NCBI RefSeq assembly: GCF_041381155.1
Contig: NC_091137.1
Span: 20,381,655 to 20,445,654, forward strand
DNA from: Argopecten irradians
Taxonomy: Eukaryota; Mollusca; Bivalvia; Pectinida; Pectinidae
Length of the DNA stretch: 64,000 bases
Direction of reading: 5' to 3'
Shown here: one piece after another, positions 24,001 through 33,790 of the stretch
Layout of the letters: the number at the start of each line of letters is the position of its first letter
How positions within the stretch are numbered: position 1 is the stretch's first letter
Position numbers and translations under genes: made by a program
The notes under the pieces: model-generated
Told to the model about the DNA's origin: nothing
Databases searched by the model: none
Seen by the model: the letters and a program-made list of their open reading frames with translations, nothing else

Positions 24001-26259
24001 TGGAAATGGTAGAATCACATACTCTCCATAGATGGAAAGGTCTTGAGGTCCTTTACCAAAATTGTGAATTATATGACCCTGGGGTCTCACGTTTCCCCCT
24101 GGGGAGGGGGTCAAGTTTACTATAGTTTATATAGTGAAAACACATTTATGAGCATTTTTTGCTCAATTTTAATACGAAATGAGTCAAACTTGTTTAAATT
24201 TATAAATAAGCATGAGATAACATTTTAATATCATATCTATATTGGTCCTGGTCAACCCCCTCGGGGCAGAGGGGCGGGGCCAAAAGGGCCAAAAGGGGCA
24301 AATAGGCTAAAACTTTAAAAATCTTCTTCTTAAATACTGGAAATGGTAGAATCAAATACTCTTCATAGATGGACAGGTCTTAAGGTGTTTTATGAAAATT
24401 GTGAATTATATGACCCTTGAGTCTCAGGTTTCCCCCTAGGGAGGGGGTTAAGTTTACTATATATAAGTTTATATATGGAAAACACAATTTTGAGCATTAT
24501 TTAGTCATTATAATAGGAAATTAGTCAATTGTAGTCAGAATTATCCCTATGTGATGGCCATTGAATCTTATTACCAAATTTTCCATGACTGATCCCTAGG
24601 GGCCTTAGGGGCGGTCCCAAAACCGGTCAAATAGGCTAAAACTTCAAAAATCTTCTTCTGAAATTCTGGAACTGGTAGAATCAAATACTCTGCATAGATG
24701 GAAAGGTCTTAAAGTCCTTTACAAAAATTGTGAATAATATGACCCTGGGGTCTCATGTTTCCCCCTGGGGAGGGGGTCAAGTTTACTTTAGTTTATATAG
24801 GAAAAACACATTTATGAACATTATTTGCCTAATTTTCATAGGAAATTAGTCAAACTGGGTTAGAATTATTAGCCTGAAATAGCATTTTAACATCATATCC
24901 ATACTGGTCATGGCTGACCCCCAGGGGCCAGAGGGGCGGAGCCAAAAGGGGTCAAAATGGTAATTTCAAAAATCTTCTTTTTTAATTCACAGATTTGATG
25001 GAACCAGATACTCTTGATAGATCGGAAGGTCTTAAGGCCCTTTACAAAAATTTGTGAATTTCATGGCCCTGGGATCTCAGATTTTCCCCAAGGGAGGGGG
25101 TCAATTTTACTATAGTTTATATAGGAAAACACATTTAGGAACATTATTTGCTTAGTTTTCATAGGAAATTAGTCAATCTGGGTTAGAATTATTAGCCTGA
25201 GATAGCATTTAACATCATATCCATATTGGTCCTGGCCGACCCCCAGGGGCGAGAGGGGTGGGGCCAAAAGGGGTCAAAATGGATAACATTTCAAAAATCT
25301 TTCTCCTGAATTCACAGATTTGATGGAACCAAATAATCTTCATAGATTAAAAATTTATAAAATCACCGACTGACTTCAAGGGCCTGATGGGCCAATATAT
25401 ATTTATAGCGTTTATATGCATGTCTTTGTTTCATTCTATGTCTGAACTCAGGTGACCGCTAAGGCCCATGGGCCTCTGGTTTTATCATTTCCAGCTTAAC
25501 TTCGGAGAAGCGAACTCTATATGGGAACTTCTTCATATCCATGAGTTTTTCATCCTGTTTTTGTTCCAAGGCGAACCAACATTCCCTGTCATTAATGCTA
25601 CATGTGGCTCTCTGTATACTTATGACAAAGCCTTCACTCCTGCCCTGTATGACAGGATGAATAAGGGCTTCCTCGATAGGCTCTTCTCTAACACCTACCG
25701 CTGGACACTTCCCAAATGGCACAAAAGAGTTAATATAGTTGTGGGCTTATTGGAAAATGTAGCTACCTTATCAGAGCGATTTAATGCTCAGTTTCATATG
25801 TGCAATCTTGATTCTACAAAGTTCGGCTACTCTGATAGATTTGAGGCCAGGTTGACCCATTTTGAGGATATCGTGTCCCAGAACCACTTGGACCAGAAAG
25901 TTAAAGGTCAACAATGTTCTAGTGATAAGGACTGTTTCCATGGCGACTGTATGACAGAGTGTGATGTAGCGTCAGGTGTGTGTACGAGTGTCCTGAAGCA
26001 GCCGACTCTGTCACGGATGTGTAAGATCATTGAAGAGTACCTGGTGTTTGATGCTCCATCAGATGTGAAGACTGCCCTGAAGGTACTGCTGTCCCAGTGT
26101 CAGTCATTCACCAGTACTACAGCCAATATCCACTCCCCATCACACACTGTACGATACAACCTTATGCTGGATGAACTGTCAAAGTTCTTATGGGACCAAG
26201 TCAAGAGTAAGCCTGTTAGCTGGCTAGATCTACCCAAGAAAAAGACAAAACCCAGCTAG
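18053..26259 (+). CDS. Divergent protein kinase domain 1 (FAM69/DIPK1)-like protein
   Basis: ER-resident type II membrane protein of the FAM69 branch of secretory-pathway kinase-like proteins. Substrate and activity of the family are poorly defined. Exons are 18053-18163, 18735-18875, 19327-19434, 19812-20048 and 25495-26259, all phase 0, giving 453 residues (vertebrate members about 430). Residues 1-37 are a basic cytosolic head. LWKLLVGLAILVFLFVLSLW in exon 2 is the signal anchor. Exon 3 is cysteine-rich (GFLCHDLCISKTFVLPKCLS), typical of the family's lumenal start. The junction of exons 4 and 5 rebuilds DASHDGKLNFGE, an EF-hand-like calcium loop also present in FAM69 proteins. Exon 5 has the kinase-like lobe, with FPVINATCGSLYTYD, and the cysteine cluster QCSSDKDCFHGDCMTECDVA. 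Start chosen because it directly follows an acceptor and precedes the anchor. Candidate AATAAA at 26810-26815. The intron 20049-25494 carries nested repeats. Confidence 0.9.
20226..22887. mobile_element. Long inverted-repeat (foldback) element, interrupted
   Basis: The left arm starts TTACAGCGCTGTTACAATAAG. The right arm ends with the inverse TTGTAACGGCGCTGTAA at 22887. Deeper in, the left block CAGTCAGAAATTG, ACCGCAAGGTGTGTG, AATCAGGTACAATGTACAAC, CACATACCTGGATGTTAGTA and GGGGATGCTATTCCAG is mirrored on the right by CATCCCCTACGACATG, TAACATCCAGGTATGTATC, GTACCTGATTTG and AAAAGTCAGTCAGAAGG. Each arm is about 500-700 bp. The centre was later occupied by the element at 20763-21980. No transposase frame seen. 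Confidence 0.75.
20763..21980 (-). mobile_element. Hairpin-capped Helitron-like element with ~155-bp core repeats (copy A)
   Basis: Starts TTTTTTTAGCCCACTAGCCC, where AGCCCACCATC-atca-GATGGTGGGCT is a perfect hairpin. This is followed by TATTCAAATGG and a CCGT-rich microsatellite (20825-20870). About seven copies follow of a ~155-bp unit (TTGTTACCGCTATTTCTCAG ... AAGATGGCCGACAGGC ... CATCTTGGATTTTGA). Ends GGTGGGCACCAAGATCCC-tct-GGGATCTCTTGT. It sits in the loop of the foldback element, inside a DIPK1 intron. Same family as 28768-30140. Confidence 0.8.
22888..23390. other. Intron sequence, no feature recognised
   Basis: Between the foldback element and the next Helitron-like element. A tandem-like CCCACATGGGATTCCCACATG occurs at 22974-22994 (read as two overlapping CCCACATG blocks). 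Nothing else supported. Confidence 0.4.
23393..25481 (-). mobile_element. Hairpin-capped Helitron-like element with ~325-bp core repeats
   Basis: Starts TTTTTAGGTCAC-c-TGAGAC-gaa-GTCTCA-a-GTGACCT, then TATTCAAATCGCC and a GTC/CCGT-rich microsatellite (23445-23480). Six core units have CAAAAATCTTCTTC at about 23647, 23973, 24316, 24644, 24967 and 25291. Each unit carries AATTGTGAATTATATGACCC, GGTTTCCCCCTGGGGAGGGG and ACCCCCAGGGGCC with GGCGGGGCCAAAAGGGG. The right cap is GGCCCATGGGCCTCTGGTT, ending about 14 bp before the last DIPK1 exon. On the minus strand the terminus is hairpin plus CTAAAAA. Confidence 0.75.
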
Positions 26260-27490
26260 TCCTGTTAATACTGATATCATTGAAGATATTACCATAATTA
26301 ACTAATATTCACTACTGCAAACCTTTCTGGTGAGATTTACTTTTGTGATTTGCAAAAGTTACACTCCAGGAATTAGCATTCACATTATTAATACTGATTT
26401 GTATTTCAATATAAATTTTCAACTACAAGGTACGCAAATGTTAATCGTCATGAACGTGTTTTGAAATGGAAATCGTAGAATTTAGTATCCGCAAAAGTAA
26501 GTTGGTTTACAGTATCAGTGACAGATATAAATATTAGCTCAAGTAACAAGGATTCAAATTGATATTGGCTATTAATGATTGACAGATGTTATAAGTTACG
26601 ATACACAGTTGTTATTGATGACCTATAGCTGATATTGAAAAATATTGGTCTAAAAGAAACTTGTATCCAGCGAGGCAAATCTGATCCTGGTACATGCTTC
26701 TTTTACACCAAATATTTTTCCATAATAAGTTATATAATTATTAAGAAACTTTACTTTGTAACATTTTTATCCCGCTGGAGCTAGCCCTGAAAATAGTTTC
26801 ATGCACAAAAATAAAAACTGCAAAAATGTAAACCGAAATGACTTGGATCTTCTGCAATTTTACCTCATTGAAAGCCTCAAATGCGTTGTTATGGTTCATT
26901 TCTGTTAAATATCCTAAAAAGTGGTTTAATTTTCTCTTTGCTTTTGATAATATCACCAACGTTAACTTTCATTATCATCATCTGCCTAAAGTGTTTAAAA
27001 ATGTCATCTTGTTGCTGGTGACGTATAGCCAAAAATGATAACTCTTATTGTCCAAACCAAATAAGAAATTCTATAACCTAATATAGATAGTATGATTATT
27101 ATTGGATATCACATGACATTATTTTAACCAATAGGAATACAAGATTTTTCCTCGAGGCGGGATAAATTGTTTGTCAATGATAATGTATTAATAGAGATAT
27201 TGGCAGTTAATGATCAATCTTTTCAAGAAGTCCAGGAATGATAAATCTGATTTATTTATTTAGATCTATCCCAGGTTGATAAAATGTAGAACAGTACTAT
27301 AAAGCCATTAGACAGTGGATTAGAAAATGTGACAAAAACATTCAGTTCTAATGTCAGTTTGATTTAGGGTTGTAGCCGTATGCTTAAATTATAAAAGTTG
27401 TATCATATTATGAAGTCACAGAATATTTATGGCTTTTATTTATACCAGTATGTTTTTTTGATAAATTTTCAATTTATATCTCTACTGTAA
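26260..27490. other. 3' flank of the DIPK1-like gene
   Basis: Contains the likely 3'UTR. A possible AATAAA is at 26810-26815. No other gene is supported; the open frames at 26741-27038 have no recognisable content. Confidence 0.4.
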
Positions 27491-27499
27491 TGTTGGAAT

Positions 27500-27875
27500 T
27501 CCTCCTCACAACACTCCCCTCATCCCCACATACTGACACGTACTCATTCACACAATCATACATATAACTTTGACCCTCTTTCTTAAAACACACATAATCC
27601 AAACATATGTACCCCCTCCTCCTTCCTCTATTCACACATATATAACGTACCCCACATATGTAACCCCTCCTCCTTCAACTCTTCTTACATATACATAACC
27701 CCACATATGTATTACCCCTCCTCCCCCTCTGTTCTCACACATGTAACCCCTACATATGTAATCCTTCCTCTCTTCTTACATAACCACCCCCCCCCCCCAA
27801 TCTATAATCCCTCCTCCTCTTCTCCTCGCACACACCCTCACTTCAATCTTCCCCATACACCCCTTCACACATGTA
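27500..27875. repeat. C/T-rich degenerate tandem repeat
   Basis: Repeated motifs of the type ACATATGTAACCCCTCCTCC with variable spacing, plus a C run at 27786-27799. Period varies between about 40 and 60 bases. Open frames across it are low complexity. Confidence 0.65.
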
Positions 27876-28767
27876 ATGTCCATAATTCCACCTAGTAGAT
27901 TATCCTGACAATTTGTAGATAACTTTATACTGTCCCATTGTCCTGATAGTTGTAAAGACACTATTATCTATTGGATTATTTACAGCTCTGAATGAATATT
28001 TTGTGGCTGAAAATATATCGTGTATTATGGTTTTATTTTGCCAGTTTTTTTATTGTGTTGCTGATTGTATTATACATGTGTAACTATTCACAATTTGTGC
28101 GAAACATGTAATATGTGTGAACTTCATATTTTATCAACCTTTTATACGGGTTAGTTGTTATAGAAATTAAATTAAATTGGATGAGTCTAGTTATGGAGTA
28201 TGTTTCGAATTATGTTCAAACTATATAATCAGGTTGTATTTAATGACTGAAAATTGGTATTATTTCCACATCTGTAATTAGATTTATTGCTTCAAAATAT
28301 TTAACATAGTCATGATACATGTACCATATTCGACCCAGTAAGTACTCCAGTGCCTATAGGTGCCCATCTCCCCCTTTTGAAGCACCTCAAATAACTGCTG
28401 ACTGGAAACATAAAAATCAACAGTTTCTCTTCTTGATTTCTTTTGCAAATCAATTTATGGTTTAGCAAGTGCAACAAAAGGGTGGTCCAAATTTTGTCTT
28501 ATTGAGCCCCCCCAACCCCACCCTCATTTCCTTCAATAATTTAAGCCCCTTGTATGATTATTGGGTCGAATACAGTGCCTTCCAATCATGGCTCTATTTA
28601 CAAAGTAAGAGAGTCGTTACTAATGACAAGGTTCAAACTTCTCTGACCAATAGTTTCTAAGGTTGGATGTACTGTATAGGTACAGTGTAATGGAGTTCCT
28701 TGTTTGTTTTTTGTTTGTTTGTTGAAATAGCCAAAATTGATGATAATTATATAAATCGTCTTTTTTA

Positions 28768-30140
28768 GCCCACCATCATCAGATGGTGGGCTATTCAAAT
28801 CGCCTTTCGTCCGTGGTCCGTCGTCCGTCCGTCCGTCCGTCCGTCCGTCCGTCCGTCCGTTAACAATTCTTGTTACCGCTATTTCTCAGAAAGTGCTAAA
28901 GGGATCTTTCTCAAATTTCATATGTAGGTTCCCCTAGGACCCTAGTTGTGCATATTGCATTTTGCGACCGATCGGTCAACAAGATGGCCGACAGGCGGCC
29001 ATCTTGGATTTTGATAGTTAAAGTTTGTTACCGCTATTTCTCAAAAAGTGCTGAAGGGATCTTTCTCAAATTTCATATGTAGGTTCCCCTAGGACCCTAG
29101 TTGTGCATATTGCATTTCGGGACCAATCGGTCAACAAGATGGCCGACAGGCGGCCATCTTGGATTTTGATAGTTAAAGGTTGTTACCGCTATTTCTCAAA
29201 AAGTGCTGAAGGGATCTTTCTCAAATTTCATATACAGGTTCCCCCAGGACCCTAGTTGTGCATATTGCATTTTGGGACCGATCAGTCAACAAGATGGCCG
29301 ACAGGCGGCCATCTTGGATTTTGATAGTTAAAAGTTTGTTACCGCTATTTCTCAAAAAGAACTGAAGGGATCTTTCTCAAATTTCATATGTAGGTTCACC
29401 TAGGACCCTAGTTGTGCATATTGCATTTTGGGACCGATCAGTCAACAAGATGGCCGACAGGCGGCCATCTTGGATTTTGATAGTTTAAGTTTGTTACCGC
29501 TATTTCTCAAAAAGTACTGAAGAGATCTTTCTCAAATTTCATATATAGGTTCCCTAGGGCCCTAGTTGTGTATGTTGCATTTTGGGACCGATCGGTGAAC
29601 AAAATGGCCGACAGGCGGCCATCTTGGATTTTGATAGTTTAAGTTTGTTACCGCTATTTCTCAAAAAGTACTGAAGGGATCTTTCTCAAATTTCATATGT
29701 AGGTTCCCCTAGAACCCTAGTTGTGCATATTGCATTTTGGGACCGATCGGTGAACAAGATGACCGACCGACGGCCATCTTGGATTTTGATAGTTAAAGTT
29801 TGTTATCGCTATTTCTCAGAAAGTACTGAAGGGATCTTTCTCAAATTCCAAGCATAGTTTCCCCTTGTACCCTAGTTGTGCATAGTACCTTTAAGGACTG
29901 CTCCATAATGCTTTTTGGGACTGATCGGTAAAAAAGATGGCCAACCGGCCGCCATCTTAGATTTCATTGTTGAAGTTTGTTACCACTTTTTCTAAGAAAG
30001 TACTATAGCGATCTGTCTCAAATTTTATATGTAGTGTGTTTGAAAAAGTTTGAAAAGCAGGGAAAAGATCCTCTTTCCATTGTCAGACATAAATCATTCT
30101 TTGGTGGGCGCCAAGATCCCTCTGGGATCTCTTGTTCTAC
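28768..30140 (-). mobile_element. Hairpin-capped Helitron-like element with ~155-bp core repeats (copy B)
   Basis: Cap AGCCCACCATC-atca-GATGGTGGGCT, then TATTCAAATCGCC and a clean (CCGT)n run at 28819-28860. Core units start with GTTACCGCTATTTCTCA at 28872, 29027, 29182, 29338, 29493, 29647, 29802 and 29979, so the spacing is 154-156 bp except for the last (177 bp). Ends CAAGATCCC-tct-GGGATCTCTTGTT at about 30140. It is much more regular than copy A, suggesting a younger insertion or homogenisation. Confidence 0.8.
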
Positions 30141-30720
30141 AAGGTATGTAAAGGTAGCATTGCTTAATTGGTTTATCAGATTATTCATGGAAAATATTTA
30201 CCAAGTCAAAAGAAGTTTAAAAAAAACAATCCTTTTTAATACTTTAAAATCCTCAAATACAATACCATTTCAAGCATATTTATCATTTAGCTTGAAATTG
30301 GTTTAGAATTATGTTAAATGATTGTTAAAATGAATTTGGCGGTACTGTGAAAAAAAAAGTAAAGGGAGTTTGAAATGTAAAACCAACTTGTATATAGATA
30401 GAAGCCAAAAAGTGGTCCACAAATTCATTTCACAGTTCTTCAGTATTATCAGTGTCTGTGAAATGAATTCTTCCACATCTTTTCATACAAACTTACATAG
30501 AACAGCAGATATAAAGGGTTTTACATTGTGTGGAATCTGTACTTTTGAAAATATTTTATATTTGGCATTGGCCTTAAAGATTTCTAATGCTTATTTTTTC
30601 GAAATTTGTTATATTCAATTGAGTTTTGAAGACCAAACAACAGTTCGTTTTTTGTATGGGACTTATATTTAAAAAACTTCAAAATGTGCAATGAAAGTAC
30701 CAATATTATGTACCTATATA
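30141..30720. other. Intergenic, nothing recognised
   Basis: AT-rich. The open frame at 30370-30672 has no recognisable protein content. Confidence 0.4.
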
Positions 30721-30724
30721 TGAT

Positions 30725-31085
30725 GATAGTAGGCAATTAAGTGGCTATTTTGATCATGGTAGACAGTTAAGTGGCTATTTGGATTATGATAATGCAGTTG
30801 AGTATCTACAGTTTTCTTGTTATCTATAAGTATCTACAGTTTTCTTGTTATCTATAATGTATTTCGATTGTTGCTGTTTTTAATTATTAGATTGTGGTAT
30901 GTTAGTCAAATTGCTATTTGGATGATGTGGTAACGCAGTTGAGGGCAATTAGGATTGTGGTAAGGCAGCTTAGAGTTATTCAGATTATGGTAAGACAGTT
31001 CATGATCAGTAGCTATTAGGATTGTGGTAAAGCAGTAATTTGGATATTTGTATTGCATTTGAGTGGCTTTTTTGATTTGCTTTGA
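30725..31085. repeat. Degenerate tandem repeat, unit about 35-40 bp
   Basis: Recurring words GGCTATTTGGATTATG, GGTAAGACAGTTGAG and variants (for example AGACAGTTAAGTGGCTATTT). A direct 32-bp duplication (AGTATCTACAGTTTTCTTGT and on through TATCTATA) is at about 30795-30856. Confidence 0.5.
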
Positions 31086-31938
31086 TAATTACTGGTTATT
31101 TGGATGGAGAGACGTGTGCATGCATCTGTAAGCAAGATAAAATAATGTTGGTTTTTTTTTCTTTTTGAATGGAGTAACGTCGTTAGGTTCTCTAGATGCC
31201 ATATGCTAGTTTAAAATCAAAGGTGTCCCGATATTGTTTAATGATGTAAGACTCGTTTTTATGAATCTAGTCATTTTTTATATATATTCCTTGCATTTTA
31301 CTCTAAGTATATGTGGAGTGGTGAAAGTAGTACATTACAATGTTACGATGTGTGTTGTCCCGGCAAACAAGCCAAAATGGTTGTTAAAGATCACATGGTT
31401 AAAACATTACCGATGTAGGTGTTATTGGTGGGAAGATCATTCTACCAAATAAAAGGTTGACACCGTGATTTAGAAGCCAAATATACGTTTATAGATCAAA
31501 CTGTTATCCAAGCTGTTGTTGTTATGTTTATTTGCTTTGACATAAAATTAAAAATGTTTGTGATTTTTCAACATACTGAGTTGTTATTTTGTCATCCAGA
31601 TATCAATTTCCCACTATCAAACTTCTGACGGATAAAATTTGATGGAAAACCTTGTAATATTTATCACCTTTTGCGTCAGATATTTTGCGCTGAAATAAAG
31701 TTGCGCTATTTATTGTATGTCGTTATAATATCCATTATTGCATGCACAAACTCATAATTTCGCTCACTTGTTTTTAATTTGCGTTAAAATTTGATTGCGC
31801 GAAAATAAATTCGTTTACAGTAATTGTCTTAGTTTACCAAAACCAAAACACGAGTAAAATCATAACGATCTGTAAAAGTTCTGTGGCCTGATATATCTAC
31901 TACGAGGATCTGTCTTTTATACATTTCGTCATTGTATA
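31086..31938. other. Intergenic, nothing recognised
   Basis: No exon, RNA gene or transposon end is supported. Confidence 0.4.
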
Positions 31939-32195
31939 GAGTAGTCTTATTGAGTAACATAGAACAGTCATATTGAATAACATGGAGTGGTCTTATTGAG
32001 TAACATAGAATGGTCTTATTGAGTAACATGGAGTGGTCTTATTGAGTAACATAGAATGGTTTATTGAGTAACATGGAACGGTCTTATTGAGTAACACGGA
32101 GCGGTCTTATTGAGTAACATGGAATGGTCTTATTGAGTTACATGGAGTGGTCTTATTGAGTAACATGGAATGGTCTTATTGAGTTACATGGGGTA
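31939..32195. repeat. 23-bp tandem repeat, about 11 units
   Basis: Unit GGTCTTATTGAGTAACATGGA plus two bases, with AGAATG/GGAGTG/GGAACG variants at the unit end. An alternation of ATAGAATGG and ATGGAGTGG units suggests a partial 46-bp dimer. Confidence 0.85.
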
Positions 32196-33765
32196 TTATA
32201 CGATCTACTTACTGTAACAAATGAACTTGAAATTACTGATGCTCCTTGCTTTTCAATTTCAATTTTAAATTACAACGAATCTAGCCGGGAAGTATGCTGT
32301 GTGGTGATATCTGTTTCACACATGTTACTTTTCCATTTGGTGCTGAGTTATTTCTATTATCTATAAATCATTTGGTATCAACTGTTAGCAGGAAAGGCAA
32401 CAAAGAGACTCATATTTCCTTATGTTGTATCAGATCGAAAGTCAAGTGCTTCATGAGTCATGACACACGCATTGGCTCCCCACGTACTGATTTAACCTAT
32501 AGATATATACAGTGTTTGTTGTCGATGAAACAAAGAACGTTAACCCTTCTGATATGAGGAAAAATAATACATCCGTGTTTTCCGCGTGATTTGAGCAAGA
32601 TCGGGAAAGGTTCAATGGAGTTCACATAGGATTTTGACGTCAAAAGGATATGAAAATACCCCATGATATTCCATTCCGATCCCTTCTAACGTTTAATAAT
32701 TAATTTTCTCTTTGTTTCTGGCTTTCTGATTGGCCTATTCATTTTTTTCATTCCACGATGAAAAAAAATATCCGAGAATGGCGCGGAAACCCGACGTTAT
32801 TGTGACGTCACAATAGAAACATTGACGTTGCGTATTGATTTGGAAAAATAATCCCTTGGGAAAAATCAATGGAATCGTACGTGTAAACGTATTTCATTTT
32901 ATAAAGTAGCCTGGAAAATTAATTATAAGCATTGAAGTCACTATTTTGTGATTCACACAGTTTGCAAACAAAATTTCTTTCATACCCCGATGAAATTAAA
33001 AAATATTGTTTTCAATGCTTTAATAATATCAACTCTTACGTTATGAAGCGTGATGGACTTTATAAAGGACCAATGACCATCTAAGACACAGACTTTAGTT
33101 TTGGATCTCTTGTACATAAATAAATAACGACAAAATGTATGGCAATTCATTAGAATTTAGAATTTATTTTCGATAGCCAGCAATTCCCAATGCCTCTCAA
33201 AAATTGATATATCTTTCAAGTTATGGTAAGTAATTTTATCCTATCATTCGAAGATGTAATTTACTGTTTTACGACATATCTATTATATTGCCCCGTATGC
33301 TCCATTATTACTTTGTATATCATTGATAGCAGTTATTTCTTCAGGAAAAAAGTCACGCTACCCAAATTGAAACACCGTTTTAAAGACGAGTTCAGTGGGG
33401 TTTATGAATATTTCATTTGAAGTTAGATCCACTTTGTACCCTTAAGGTTTGTTTATTTGCCTATTTGTCGGCAGTGCGTGTAAGATTTAGAAACCTTCAA
33501 ATACCAGGATAAGCCAGGTGGTTAGATACAACATCAAATTATTTACTTCACATAAATATTAGACATAAGAGGAATACCGAATTCCTAGTATTTCAAAATT
33601 ATTCTGATATTCTGAAATACTTTTCCGTTTTATCACACGACCTCATAACCTGGATTTTGCACTAAATGTTGGGGAAAAAATGTATCGGTTACTTTTCAAC
33701 TGTTCCCTTTGGGTAGCGTAACGTAATTGTTCCATATTTAGGCGCCTATTATCTACAATTATTCA
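32196..33765. other. Intergenic between convergent DIPK1 and SLC3 genes
   Basis: Contains several GACGTC words (32637, 32792, 32804, 32823 region) including an 18-bp palindrome at 32798-32815. No coding sequence recognised. Confidence 0.4.
32798..32815. promoter_or_regulatory. Palindromic CRE-like site
   Basis: TATTGTGACGTCACAATA is a perfect 18-bp palindrome around the CREB/ATF consensus TGACGTCA. No gene starts close by, so a regulatory role is unproven; it may be part of a repeat. Confidence 0.35.
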
Positions 33766-33771
33766 TTTATT
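33766..33771 (-). promoter_or_regulatory. Candidate polyadenylation signal of SLC3 copy 1
   Basis: AATAAA on the minus strand, 20 bp beyond the stop codon at 33791-33793. This would give a very short 3'UTR. Confidence 0.4.
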
Positions 33772-33790
33772 GTTGGTTACATCTCTTTGA

